From Mycobacterium syngnathidarum (GTDB lineage Bacteria > Actinomycetota > Actinomycetes > Mycobacteriales > Mycobacteriaceae), in assembly GCF_001942625.1 (NCBI RefSeq), contig NZ_MLCL01000002.1, forward strand, positions 1 to 64,000: 64,000 bases of DNA, in the 5' to 3' direction. This document shows positions 34,663 through 44,486 of the stretch, one piece after another (position 1 is the stretch's first letter; each line of letters opens with the position of its first letter). The translations under genes and the position numbers were made by a program. Under the pieces are notes generated by a model that did not search any database, was not told the DNA's origin, and worked only from the letters and a program-made list of their open reading frames with translations.

Positions 34663-35730
34663 TTACTCGTCGTAGGTGACTTCGACAGAATCTGACACCG
34701 GTGTGGCCTGGCATCCCAGGATCAGGCCCTCGTCGAGGTCGGAGGGTTCCAGCACGTCGTTGATCTTCATCTCGACGTCGCCGGACTTCTTGAGCACCGC
34801 GCACGCACCGCAGTGGCCTTCTCGGCAGGAGAACGGCGCATCCAGGCCCTTGTCCAGCAGGACGTCGAGCAGTGTGGCCGAACGCGGCCAGCGGACCTCG
34901 TGAGTGGTGCCGTCAAGGGTGACCACCGCGGTGGCCGGCCCCTGATCGCTGTCATCTTCCTCGATGACCACCGCGGCGAACGGGTCGGAGTCCAGCGACT
35001 TGAACACCTCGATGTGGATGCGCTCGTCGGCGGCGCCGGCCTGCTGCAGTGCCTGCTCGGCTGCCGCCATGAACGGCCCGGGTCCGCAGATGAACGCCTC
35101 GCGCGAGGCGTAGGGCGCGACGACGCCGGCCAGCGCCGCGGGGCTCGGCAACCCCTGCACGGTCTCCAGCCAGTGCACGACGGTGAACCGGTCGGGGTAT
35201 TTGGCGGCCAGCTCGCGCAGGGTGGCGCCGAAGATGACCGAGTTCTCGTCGCGGTTGGCGTAGACGAGGACGACGTTGCCGCTGCCCTGAGCGAGGGCGG
35301 ACTTGCAGATCGCCATCATCGGCGTGATGCCGCTGCCCGCGGCCAGAAGCAGGAAGTCGGTGTCGAGATCCTTTGGCACGAAATTGCCCGACGGGGCCAG
35401 CACGTGCATCTTCATCCCGGCGTGGGCGTTGTCGCACAACCAGTTTGACGCGTAGCCGTCGGCGGTTCGCTTGACCGTGACGGTCAGCCGATCGTCGGTC
35501 ACCGGGGAACTGGACAGCGAGTAGCAGCGGGCCACCGAGCCGGTTCGCTCGCTGGGTACCCGCAGGGTCAGGAACTGGCCCGGGGAGTAGCGGAGTCTCT
35601 CGGAAGGGATGACCGGATCTCCTGGCCCATCAGGCACACAGAACACCAGGGACCGCGCGTCGGCCGTCTCCTCGATGACCGCGCTCACCTGCAGTTCGAG
35701 CACATGGCTGCCCAGTGGCTCATCAGTCAC
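34663..35730 (-). CDS. kshB: 3-ketosteroid 9-alpha-hydroxylase reductase component
   Basis: 355 residues. Ferredoxin-reductase architecture: FAD-binding RCYSLSSSP (about 67-75), NAD-binding LLAAGSGITPMMAI, and a C-terminal plant-type [2Fe-2S] domain with CREGHCGACAVL plus a final Cys in ILGCQ. KshB passes electrons from NADH to the Rieske oxygenase KshA, which opens ring B. kshA is not in this window. Divergent from hsaA with KstR-type sites between, as in M. tuberculosis Rv3570c-Rv3571. Confidence 0.94.
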   Translation of the reverse strand: MTDEPLGSHVLELQVSAVIEETADARSLVFCVPDGPGDPVIPSERLRYSPGQFLTLRVPSERTGSVARCYSLSSSPVTDDRLTVTVKRTADGYASNWLCDNAHAGMKMHVLAPSGNFVPKDLDTDFLLLAAGSGITPMMAICKSALAQGSGNVVLVYANRDENSVIFGATLRELAAKYPDRFTVVHWLETVQGLPSPAALAGVVAPYASREAFICGPGPFMAAAEQALQQAGAADERIHIEVFKSLDSDPFAAVVIEEDDSDQGPATAVVTLDGTTHEVRWPRSATLLDVLLDKGLDAPFSCREGHCGACAVLKKSGDVEMKINDVLEPSDLDEGLILGCQATPVSDSVEVTYDE

Positions 35731-35756
35731 GGCTGGACCCTTTCTTCACTCATAAC

Positions 35757-35770
35757 TAGAACATGTTACA
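35757..35770. promoter_or_regulatory. KstR operator (kshB side)
   Basis: TAGAACATGTTACA fits TNNAACNNGTTNNA and lies 26 bases upstream of the kshB start. Confidence 0.85.
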
Positions 35771-35825
35771 AAAACGTACTTGCCCTGGTCCAGCCCACCA
35801 TTACAAGGCGCTACTCGACACAAAT

Positions 35826-35839
35826 CGTAACGTGTTCTA
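35826..35839. promoter_or_regulatory. KstR-like operator (hsaA side)
   Basis: CGTAACGTGTTCTA matches the KstR consensus except for the first base and lies 59 bases upstream of hsaA. Confidence 0.7.
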
Positions 35840-35898
35840 ATCTCTGTCTAGGCGGTCAGCTCGCGCTCATCGCAGTCCGAATCTTGGGAGGCATTTCC

Positions 35899-37089
35899 GT
35901 GACATCCATTGAACAGCGTGACGTGCAGGCGGTTCTGGCCGGCATCGATGAACTGCTGCCGACGCTGCGTGAGCGCGCTCAGGAGACCGAGGATCTGCGC
36001 AAGTTGCCCGACGCGAACGTGAAGGCGCTGGAGGACGTCGGTTTCTTCAAGCTGCTGCAGCCCGAGCAGTGGGGTGGCCTGCAGTGCGACCCGACGGTCT
36101 TCTACGAGGCCGTCCGGCGACTGGCCAGCGCCTGCGGTTCCACCGGATGGGTGGCCGGCATCATCGGCGTGCACAACTGGCACCTCGCGCTGTTCGATCA
36201 GCAGGCTCAGCAGGACGTCTGGGGTGAGGACACCTCGGTTCGGATCTCCTCCTCCTACGCCCCGATGGGTGCAGGCACCGTGACCGAGGCCGGCGACGGC
36301 TACATCGTCAACGGCGCCTGGAACTGGTCGTCGGGTTGCGATCACGCCACCTGGGCCTTCCTCGGTGGCCCGGTCATCAAGGACGGCCGCCCTGTCGACT
36401 TCGGCAGCTTCCTGATCCCGCGGACGGACTACCAGATCGACGACGTCTGGAATGTGGTCGGCCTGCGCGGCACCGGCAGCAACACGGTCGTGGTCAAGGA
36501 CGTGTTCGTGCCCAAGCACCGCTTCCTGTCCTACAAGGCGATGAACGACGGCACCGCCGGCGGGTATGAGACCAACACCGCTCCGGTGTACAAGATGCCT
36601 TGGGGCACAATTCATCCCACTACCATCTCGGCCCCGATCGTGGGCATGGCCTACGGTGCCTACGACGCCCACGTCGAGCACCAGGGCAAGCGGGTACGCG
36701 CGGCGTTCGCCGGCGAGAAGGCCAAGGACGATCCGTTCGCCAAGATCCGCATCGCCGAGGCGGCCAGCGACATCGACGCCGCCTGGCGCCAGCTGTCGGG
36801 CAACGTCGCCGACGAGTACGCACTGCTGGTGGCCGGCGAGGAGATCCCGTTCGAGCTGCGGGCCCGCGCCCGTCGCGATCAGGTCCGTGCCACCGGCCGC
36901 GCCATCGCCTCGATCGACCGGCTCTTCGAGGCATCGGGTGCCACCGCGCTGTCCAATGACGCTCCGGTGCAACGGTTCTGGCGTGACGCGCACGCCGGCC
37001 GGGTGCACGCCGCAAACGATCCCGAGCGCGCCTACCTGATCTTCGGCAACAACGAGTTCGGCCTGCCTCCGGCCGACACGATGGTCTGA
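35899..37089 (+). CDS. hsaA: 3-HSA hydroxylase oxygenase subunit HsaA
   Basis: 396 residues from GTG 35899, eight bases after GGGAGG; the longer open frame runs through the promoter. Flavin-dependent monooxygenase of the acyl-CoA-dehydrogenase fold: LRKLPDANVKALEDVGFFKLLQPEQWGG, then GLRGTGSNTVVVKDVFVP. HsaA with HsaB hydroxylates 3-HSA to the catechol 3,4-DHSA. Head of the hsaADCB operon. Confidence 0.95.
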   Translation: MTSIEQRDVQAVLAGIDELLPTLRERAQETEDLRKLPDANVKALEDVGFFKLLQPEQWGGLQCDPTVFYEAVRRLASACGSTGWVAGIIGVHNWHLALFDQQAQQDVWGEDTSVRISSSYAPMGAGTVTEAGDGYIVNGAWNWSSGCDHATWAFLGGPVIKDGRPVDFGSFLIPRTDYQIDDVWNVVGLRGTGSNTVVVKDVFVPKHRFLSYKAMNDGTAGGYETNTAPVYKMPWGTIHPTTISAPIVGMAYGAYDAHVEHQGKRVRAAFAGEKAKDDPFAKIRIAEAASDIDAAWRQLSGNVADEYALLVAGEEIPFELRARARRDQVRATGRAIASIDRLFEASGATALSNDAPVQRFWRDAHAGRVHAANDPERAYLIFGNNEFGLPPADTMV

Positions 37090-38862
<1,773 letters not shown>

Positions 38863-38875
38863 CGCAGGCGTTCAG

Positions 38876-39445
38876 ATGACACAGGCTCAGCCGATTGACC
38901 CGCGTACGTTCCGAAATGTGCTCGGCCAGTTCTGTACTGGCGTCACGGTCATCACGACACTGCACGACGACGTGCCGATCGGCTTTGCCTGTCAGTCGTT
39001 TGCCGCGCTCTCGCTCGACCCGCCGCTGGTGTTGTTCTGCCCCACCAAGCAGTCACGGGCGTGGCAGGCCATCGAGGCCAGCGGGAAGTTCTGTGTGAAC
39101 ATGCTGCACGAGAAGCAGCAGCATGTGTCCGCGCAGTTCGGCTCCAAGGCGCCGGACAAATTCGCCGGAATCGATTGGAGCCCTTCAGAACTCGGTTCTC
39201 CGGTCCTCGACGGCAGCCTCGCTCACATCGATTGCAATGTGCACTCGGTGCACGACGGCGGCGACCACTTCGTGGTGTTCGGTTCGGTGCATTCGCTGTC
39301 GGAGGTGCCCAAACGCAAGCCCCGGCCGCTGCTGTTCTACCGCGGCGAGTACACCGGTATCGAGCCGGACAAGAACACCCCGGCGCAGTGGCGCGACGAC
39401 CTGGACGCGTTCCTCACAGCAACGACGTCCGACACCTGGCTCTGA
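38876..39445 (+). CDS. hsaB: Flavin reductase component HsaB
   Basis: 189 residues from ATG 38876. Flavin-reductase domain with FCTGVTVITTLHDDVPIGFACQSFAALSLDPP. It supplies reduced flavin to HsaA. Last gene of the operon; in M. tuberculosis nat follows here, whereas in this genome a strong GC hairpin comes next. Confidence 0.93.
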   Translation: MTQAQPIDPRTFRNVLGQFCTGVTVITTLHDDVPIGFACQSFAALSLDPPLVLFCPTKQSRAWQAIEASGKFCVNMLHEKQQHVSAQFGSKAPDKFAGIDWSPSELGSPVLDGSLAHIDCNVHSVHDGGDHFVVFGSVHSLSEVPKRKPRPLLFYRGEYTGIEPDKNTPAQWRDDLDAFLTATTSDTWL

Positions 39446-39467
39446 CCTTTCACAGCTGACGCGAAAT

Positions 39468-39493
39468 GGGCCCCCTCCTCACGGAGGGGGCCC
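39468..39493 (+). terminator. Terminator-like hairpin after hsaB
   Basis: An 11-bp perfect stem (GGGCCCCCTCC / GGAGGGGGCCC) closes on a TCAC loop 22 bases after the hsaB stop. There is no U-tract, as is common in mycobacteria. Confidence 0.75.
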
Positions 39494-39530
39494 AGTTCGT
39501 GCGCTCAGCACATATTTACCTAGACGAAAG

Positions 39531-39549
39531 TCAGGTTAGGCATACCTAT
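39531..39549 (+). promoter_or_regulatory. IdeR-like iron box 1
   Basis: TCAGGTTAGGCATACCTAT matches 15 of 19 positions of the IdeR consensus TTAGGTTAGGCTAACCTAA. It lies 68 bases before the GjpA-like gene. Confidence 0.6.
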
Positions 39550-39555
39550 TGATAT

Positions 39556-39574
39556 TTAGGGAAAGCTAAGCTAA
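39556..39574 (+). promoter_or_regulatory. IdeR-like iron box 2
   Basis: TTAGGGAAAGCTAAGCTAA also matches 15 of 19 positions of the IdeR consensus, six bases after box 1 and 43 before the start codon. Tandem boxes are common at strongly iron-regulated mycobacterial promoters. Confidence 0.6.
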
Positions 39575-39617
39575 TTTTTGGTCGTTCCTCAGTCAACTAT
39601 CAGTTTCAGGAGATTTC

Positions 39618-41138
39618 GTGCCCCAACCTGCTCTTGCCTCCTCCGGTGCCGCTCCGGCGGCCAGTCGGAGGGACAAGTTCCTTCTCGCCGGCGTCGCCAT
39701 GATGAGCGCCAGCGCCATCGCGGTGACCCCGGTCGCTCAGAACAACACGGTCATCCAGCAGGCAAAGTCACTTGCCTACGACCTGACCGCGACGATGGAC
39801 GCGACCGCGTCTCCGGTCGATGTCTACGGGTCGTTGTTCGAAGCAACGTTCGACAACCTCCAGTCTCTGGGCGGAGCCGTTGCCGCCAACCCAGCACCGT
39901 TGCTGAGCCAGGTGATGGAGAACCAGCTGGGCTACGCCGAGAAGTTCGGTGCGGCGTTCGAGGCCATCCCCACCTCCCTGCAGAACTGGTACGACGGTCG
40001 CAACGGCAAGATCAAGTTGGATGCGGCGCAGGCCGCGCTCCAGAACGGCGACGTGGCCGGCGCGTACGAGTTGTTCAACGCCTCAATGCTGTACGCGTTC
40101 CAGGGCGCCTTTGGTCCGTTGATCGCTCCTGGGTTCATCCTCTCGGGCATCCCGCGCAACGGGACCGAGTACATGGTCGGGATCCCAGAGCAGATCGCCC
40201 AGAACTTCACGAACCTGGTCGCCGCGACCTTTACCTCCAGCGTCGTCGTGAGTGCTCTCTTCCAGGGTGGCTTCGCGATGGTCAGTGGCCCGGCATTCGA
40301 GCTTGCACGCGTTGCCGAGGCGATCAGCACCAGCGTGTCCACCGGAGATATGGAGGGTGCCTTCAACGCCGTGGTGAACACGCCGGGCATCCTCGTCAAT
40401 GCGGCGCTCAACGGATTCGACTATGCCGACCCCGATGAGTCGGGCGCCGGTGGCTACACGGAATGGCCGGCGCTGCTCACCTGGGCCGAGCCCGGCGAGC
40501 AGGGCGGCTCGCGGGTCGTCGCTGGTCTGCTGCAGAACCTGCTGGTCAACATCCCCAAGAGCCTCGCCGATGCCATCGACAACACCCCGGAGGTCGCCGC
40601 TCCGTCGGCGGTGCCGACGAGCGTCTCTGCCCAGCTGGTTTCCGCGGTTACTCCCAAGGCCGCCTCGACCGAATCGGCCGTCGAGTCGGTCAAGGAAGCG
40701 GCACCGGCCGTCGAGGCGCCGAAGGCTGAGACACCTGCCGTCGAGTCGCCGAAGGTCGAAACCCCGGCTGCTGAAACCCCGGCCGTCGAGACTCCGAAGG
40801 TCGAAACCCCGGCGGTCGAGGCTGTGAAGGTTGAGACGCCGGTTGCCGATGCTGTTCCGGCCGCAACGGAGGAGGCTGCCGCCGATTCCGCCACCGCACC
40901 GACGGCCCCCAAGTCGGTTGCTGCCGAGACCAAGGGCAAGACGAAGGTCGCCGACCGGATCAAGGCCAAGATCAGCGAGGCCAAGCAGGCCAAGGAGGCC
41001 AAGGCCAAGCAGGCCAAGGAGGCCAAGGAATCCAAGGCGGCCACGGCAAAGGCCAAGCCGGCCAAGACCAAGGCCGGCGGAGCCGACAAGTCGAAGGGTT
41101 CCAGTGACTCCAAGAAGAGCTCGGGCTCTGACTCGTAA
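39618..41138 (+). CDS. GjpA-like envelope protein with repetitive acidic and Lys-rich tail
   Basis: 506 residues, GTG start five bases after AGGAG. The N terminus has an export-type hydrophobic segment (KFLLAGVAMMSASAIAVTPVA, about 20-40). A globular part of about 290 residues (DLTATMDATASPVDVYGSLF..., PLIAPGFILSGIPRNG) resembles proteins annotated as mycobacterial outer-membrane porin GjpA. From about residue 340 it becomes low-complexity: repeated (V)E(T/S)PKVETPA units, then a Lys/Ala region (EAKQAKEAKAKQ) and a Ser/Lys end. Tandem IdeR-like boxes suggest induction by iron limitation. Porin function is by family name only. Confidence 0.7.
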   Translation: MPQPALASSGAAPAASRRDKFLLAGVAMMSASAIAVTPVAQNNTVIQQAKSLAYDLTATMDATASPVDVYGSLFEATFDNLQSLGGAVAANPAPLLSQVMENQLGYAEKFGAAFEAIPTSLQNWYDGRNGKIKLDAAQAALQNGDVAGAYELFNASMLYAFQGAFGPLIAPGFILSGIPRNGTEYMVGIPEQIAQNFTNLVAATFTSSVVVSALFQGGFAMVSGPAFELARVAEAISTSVSTGDMEGAFNAVVNTPGILVNAALNGFDYADPDESGAGGYTEWPALLTWAEPGEQGGSRVVAGLLQNLLVNIPKSLADAIDNTPEVAAPSAVPTSVSAQLVSAVTPKAASTESAVESVKEAAPAVEAPKAETPAVESPKVETPAAETPAVETPKVETPAVEAVKVETPVADAVPAATEEAAADSATAPTAPKSVAAETKGKTKVADRIKAKISEAKQAKEAKAKQAKEAKESKAATAKAKPAKTKAGGADKSKGSSDSKKSSGSDS

Positions 41139-41157
41139 CAACTAGCGCGGTATGTAG

Positions 41158-41187
41158 CTGGGCCCCATCCGTCTGGGTGGGGCCCAG
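41158..41187 (+). terminator. Terminator-like hairpin after the GjpA-like gene
   Basis: CTGGGCCCCA pairs perfectly with TGGGGCCCAG around a 10-base loop, followed by TTTCGT, 20 bases after the stop codon. Confidence 0.75.
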
Positions 41188-41278
41188 TTTCGTATGTTCA
41201 GCCCTGCTGTCGGCGGCCCTCGATGCTGACCAACTGATCAAAAAAGTCATTGACAACTGACCTTTGAAATGTGACGGT

Positions 41279-41294
41279 TTGATCGACCGATCAA
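41279..41294. promoter_or_regulatory. TetR-type operator before SDR gene
   Basis: TTGATCGACCGATCAA is a perfect palindrome (7-2-7). Together with the preceding ACGGT it repeats almost exactly at 42840-42862, so one regulator, most likely the TetR gene at 42147, binds both. Confidence 0.7.
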
Positions 41295-41314
41295 TATTAA
41301 TCGAGAGGGTGGCT

Positions 41315-42154
41315 ATGGTAGGCAGAGTTGAGGGCAAGGTTGCTCTCGTCACCGGGGCGGCACGCGGGCAGGGGCGCAGCCATGCGCTGCGATTGGCTCA
41401 AGAAGGTGCCGACATCATCGCCGTCGACGTCTGCGGCCCGATCACCGACACCAGTGCGATCCCGGCGTCGACCCCGGACGATCTGGCCGAGACGGCGGAC
41501 CTGGTCAAAGGGCTGGATCGCCGGATCGTTACGGCCGAGCTGGACGTGCGTGACTTCGCCGCGCTCAAGGAGGCCGTCGACAGCGGTGTCGAGCAGCTCG
41601 GACGGCTCGACATCGTGGTGGCCAATGCCGGCATCGGCAACGGCGGCGACGTCCTGCACGAGACCAAGGAGTCCGACTGGGACGACATGATCGGCGTCAA
41701 CCTTTCCGGGGTCTGGAAGACCGTGAAAGCCGCGGTCCCCCATATTCTTTCCGGCGGCCGGGGTGGCTCGATCGTCTTGACCAGCTCGGTCGGTGGCCTG
41801 AAGGCCTACCCGCATACCGGCCACTACATCGCGGCCAAGCACGGTGTGATCGGCCTGATGCGCAGTTTCGCGGTGGAGTTGGGGCAGCACTCGATCCGGG
41901 TGAACTCGGTGTGCCCGACGAACGTCAACACCCCGATGTTCATGAACGAGGGCACGATGAAGTTGTTCCGTCCGGATCTGGAGAACCCGGGTCCCGACGA
42001 CATGGCGGTGGTCGCCCAGCTCATGCACGTGCTTCCGGTCGGCTGGGTCGAGCCCGTCGACATCAGCAATGCGGTGCTGTTCCTGGCCTCCGACGAGGCC
42101 CGCTACATCACCGGGCTGCCGGTCACGGTCGATGCGGGCAGCATGCTCAAGTAG
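41315..42154 (+). CDS. Mycofactocin-type SDR oxidoreductase
   Basis: 279 residues from ATG 41315 behind GAGAGGGTGG. Classical SDR motifs: TGAARGQGRSHA (about 13-24), NAG, YIAAKHG (catalytic Tyr/Lys). The GQGRSHA variant and an insertion after the first strand mark the mycofactocin-dependent SDR group, which keep NAD tightly bound and pass electrons to mycofactocin when oxidising alcohols. Its promoter shares an operator with the ferredoxin-P450 operon, so it may oxidise the P450 product. Substrate unknown. Confidence 0.88.
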   Translation: MVGRVEGKVALVTGAARGQGRSHALRLAQEGADIIAVDVCGPITDTSAIPASTPDDLAETADLVKGLDRRIVTAELDVRDFAALKEAVDSGVEQLGRLDIVVANAGIGNGGDVLHETKESDWDDMIGVNLSGVWKTVKAAVPHILSGGRGGSIVLTSSVGGLKAYPHTGHYIAAKHGVIGLMRSFAVELGQHSIRVNSVCPTNVNTPMFMNEGTMKLFRPDLENPGPDDMAVVAQLMHVLPVGWVEPVDISNAVLFLASDEARYITGLPVTVDAGSMLK

Positions 42155-42740
42155 CGGTCGCCTCGCTGCCGAAGCGGCGCAGGAACCGTTCGACGAAGGC
42201 GCGGAATTCGGCGTGGCCGTCGGTCACGCCGACCGCCTCTTCGTTGCACAGGCTGCGGGCGGACTGGGTCAGCAGCATCGACATCACCACGGGCGGGAAC
42301 TCCTCCATGTCCACACCGTGGGCGCGCAGCACTCCGGCCATGGCGGTCGCCTCGATGTCGCGGACCCGTTCGGAGTAGGCCTTGAGTTCCACGCCGATCG
42401 CCTTGCGGTGATTGGCCAGCGCCATGAACTCGGTGTTGAGGCCGGTCACCCGCGAATCGGAGTTGATCAGCCAGAGGGCCCGCAGCGGATCCTCGCTGGT
42501 GATGGCCTCGCGCAGCCGGGCCAGGGCGGCGTCGCCGCCACTGCGCAGTACCGCGATGTAGAGGTCGTCGAGGGTGTCGAAGTAGTAGTAGACCAGCGCC
42601 GAGCGCACACCGGCGACGGCAGCGATGCGGCGGGTGGTGGCCGCAGCGTAGCCCTCGTCGCGGATGACCTGGGCGGTCGCCTCGATCAGACGCTTGCGGG
42701 TGCCCGCGTCCTTTTCCTTCGCCGCACGTGCCGCCGCCAT
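42147..42740 (-). CDS. TetR-family regulator of the SDR / ferredoxin-P450 genes
   Basis: 197 residues. HTH: KRLIEATAQVIRDEGYAAATTRRIAAVAGVRSALVYYYFDTLDDL; helical effector domain follows. It ends convergently with the SDR gene (8-base overlap) and is divergent from the ferredoxin-P450 operon. Twin operators at 41279 and 42845 flank it, so control of both neighbours is likely. Confidence 0.88.
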   Translation of the reverse strand: MAAARAAKEKDAGTRKRLIEATAQVIRDEGYAAATTRRIAAVAGVRSALVYYYFDTLDDLYIAVLRSGGDAALARLREAITSEDPLRALWLINSDSRVTGLNTEFMALANHRKAIGVELKAYSERVRDIEATAMAGVLRAHGVDMEEFPPVVMSMLLTQSARSLCNEEAVGVTDGHAEFRAFVERFLRRFGSEATAT

Positions 42741-42844
42741 CAGTGCAGCTCCCCAAAGTCATTGCCCGGCAACATGTATTTCGCACCAGCCGGGAACCTT
42801 GACCGACGAATGCCGGGGGTGGTAAGCATGAGCCATCCTAACGG

Positions 42845-42862
42845 TTTGATCGACTGATCAAA
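42845..42862. promoter_or_regulatory. TetR-type operator before ferredoxin-P450 operon
   Basis: TTTGATCGACTGATCAAA has 7-base perfect arms and matches the operator at 41279 over the stretch ACGGTTTGATCGAC(C/T)GATCAA. Confidence 0.7.
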
Positions 42863-42881
42863 TTTGGAACTGAGGAAACAG

Positions 42882-43118
42882 ATGCCCGAAGACATCAGCG
42901 CGGCCCGGGTCCAGGTGGACGCCGGCCTGTGCGAAGGCCATGCACTGTGCATCCAACTTGCCCCTGAGGTATTCGACCTGTCCGACGACGAGGTGGCCGG
43001 CGCTGCCCCGGTGGACGGGCAGTGGGATCAAGGTACCTGGGACAACGTCAAATCCGCCGTCGACGCCTGTCCGCGCCAGGCGATCAGCCTGCTCAACACC
43101 AGCACGAAAGGCCAGTGA
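42882..43118 (+). CDS. [3Fe-4S] ferredoxin, P450 partner
   Basis: 78 residues from ATG 42882 behind GAGGAA. Cysteines C17, C23 and C63 form the CX5C...CP pattern of actinobacterial 3Fe-4S ferredoxins; the residue that would give a fourth cysteine is His20 (CEGHALC). Such proteins deliver single electrons to the P450 encoded next to them, here three bases downstream. Confidence 0.92.
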   Translation: MPEDISAARVQVDAGLCEGHALCIQLAPEVFDLSDDEVAGAAPVDGQWDQGTWDNVKSAVDACPRQAISLLNTSTKGQ

Positions 43119-43121
43119 GCC

Positions 43122-44402
43122 ATGACCGATCTCGCCTCAGTCGACTACTTCGCCGACCCGGCTGTTGCCCAAGATCCTTACGAGTACTACGAATACCTGC
43201 GCAGCAATGGGCCGGTGTTCGCTGAACCGCACCACGGCGTGGTGGCGGTGACGGGCTACCAGGAGGTCATGGCGGCCTTCAAAGACCATGGCTCGTTCTC
43301 GGCCGTCAACGCGATCGGCGGGCTGTTCCCACCGCTGCCCTTCGAGCCCGAGGGCGACGACATCACGGAGCAGATCGAGGCTCACCGCCACTTGTTCCCC
43401 ATCCACGAGCACATGGTGGTGATGGACCCACCGCAACATGAGCGGGCCCGCTCATTGCTGAGCAAGCTGCTCACGCCGCGGCGGCTCAAGGAGAACGAGG
43501 ACTACATGTGGCAGCTGGTCGATCGCCAGCTCGATCGATTCATCGACAACGGAAAGTGCGAGTTCCTCTCCGAGTACGCCAAGCCGTTTGCCACCTCGGC
43601 GATCATCGACCTGCTGGGTGTTCCGCAGGAGGACCGCCCGGAATTCCTTGCCGCACTGGGTGCCGAGCGGCCGGACGGCAACCGCGTCGGTGCACTCGAC
43701 GGCGAGCCGGTAGGACTGGACCCCCTGCAGTACCTGGACGACAAGTTCGCCGGCTACCTCGCCGAACGCCGGCGCGAGCCCCGCGGGGACGTGCTCTCCG
43801 GTATGGCCACCGCCACCTATCCCGACGGCTCGACCCCTGAGCTGTTGGAGGTGGTCAAGCCGGCGACATTCCTGTTTGCTGCCGGCCAGGAGACTGTTAC
43901 CAAGCTGCTCACCGCCGCGGTGCAGGTGTTGGGCGACCACCCCGAGTATCAGCAGAAATCGCGCGAAAACCCAGACGGTATACCGACTTTCATCGAGGAA
44001 GCACTGCGGATGCATTCTCCGACGAAGGTCGACTTCCGGCTGGTCCGCAAGACCACCACCCTCGGTGGCGTGCGTCTGAAAGCCGGGACCATCGTCATGC
44101 TCTGCCTGGGTGCGGCCAACCGTGACCCACGCAAATTCGACGATCCGCACGAGTTCCGTCCGGATCGCAAGAACGTCCGCGAACACATCGCGTTCGGCCG
44201 CGGCATCCACACCTGCGCGGGGGCCCCGCTGGCCCGCGTAGAAGGGCAGATCACCGTCCGCCGGCTGCTGGACCGCATGCGGGACATCGGAATCGATGAA
44301 TCCGCACACGGTCCGGCTGGGCGGCGCAACTACACCTATGAGCCGACGTTCCTGCTCCGGGGGCTGACCGAACTGAACATCACCTTCACCCCGGCCGGAT
44401 AA
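43122..44402 (+). CDS. Cytochrome P450
   Basis: 426 residues. The heme loop FGRGIHTCAG places the thiolate ligand at C365; the K-helix EEALR and I-helix (FAAGQETVTKLL) are present. The I-helix reads AAGQET, with Gln in place of the usual acidic residue before the Thr, which may alter proton delivery. It is a soluble class I enzyme fed by the adjacent ferredoxin. I cannot name the CYP family. Context (mycofactocin SDR, TetR) points to hydroxylation of a terpenoid, steroid-like or xenobiotic compound. Confidence 0.92.
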   Translation: MTDLASVDYFADPAVAQDPYEYYEYLRSNGPVFAEPHHGVVAVTGYQEVMAAFKDHGSFSAVNAIGGLFPPLPFEPEGDDITEQIEAHRHLFPIHEHMVVMDPPQHERARSLLSKLLTPRRLKENEDYMWQLVDRQLDRFIDNGKCEFLSEYAKPFATSAIIDLLGVPQEDRPEFLAALGAERPDGNRVGALDGEPVGLDPLQYLDDKFAGYLAERRREPRGDVLSGMATATYPDGSTPELLEVVKPATFLFAAGQETVTKLLTAAVQVLGDHPEYQQKSRENPDGIPTFIEEALRMHSPTKVDFRLVRKTTTLGGVRLKAGTIVMLCLGAANRDPRKFDDPHEFRPDRKNVREHIAFGRGIHTCAGAPLARVEGQITVRRLLDRMRDIGIDESAHGPAGRRNYTYEPTFLLRGLTELNITFTPAG

Positions 44403-44414
44403 CACTCGGCCGAA

Positions 44415-44471
44415 CAATAGCTCCTATGTCAAGCCGCCACAATCAGTGGCGGCTTGACATAGGAGCTATTG
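44415..44471. terminator. 26-bp perfect inverted repeat between convergent genes
   Basis: The arms 44415-44440 and 44446-44471 are perfect reverse complements of 26 bases around a five-base loop (AATCA). It lies 12 bases after the P450 stop and 15 after the ALDH stop, so it can serve as a bidirectional terminator. Confidence 0.8.
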
Positions 44472-44486
44472 CTCGCGGCAGGAAAA

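Noticed and set aside
40454..41113. Ala/Val-rich minus-strand frame opposite the GjpA-like tail
   Set aside because: It is the antisense of the ETPAVE and Lys/Ala repeats and has no start signal of its own.
42740..42952. 70-residue minus-strand frame between the TetR and ferredoxin genes
   Set aside because: It overlaps the operator and the ferredoxin start on the opposite strand and has no domain or ribosome site.
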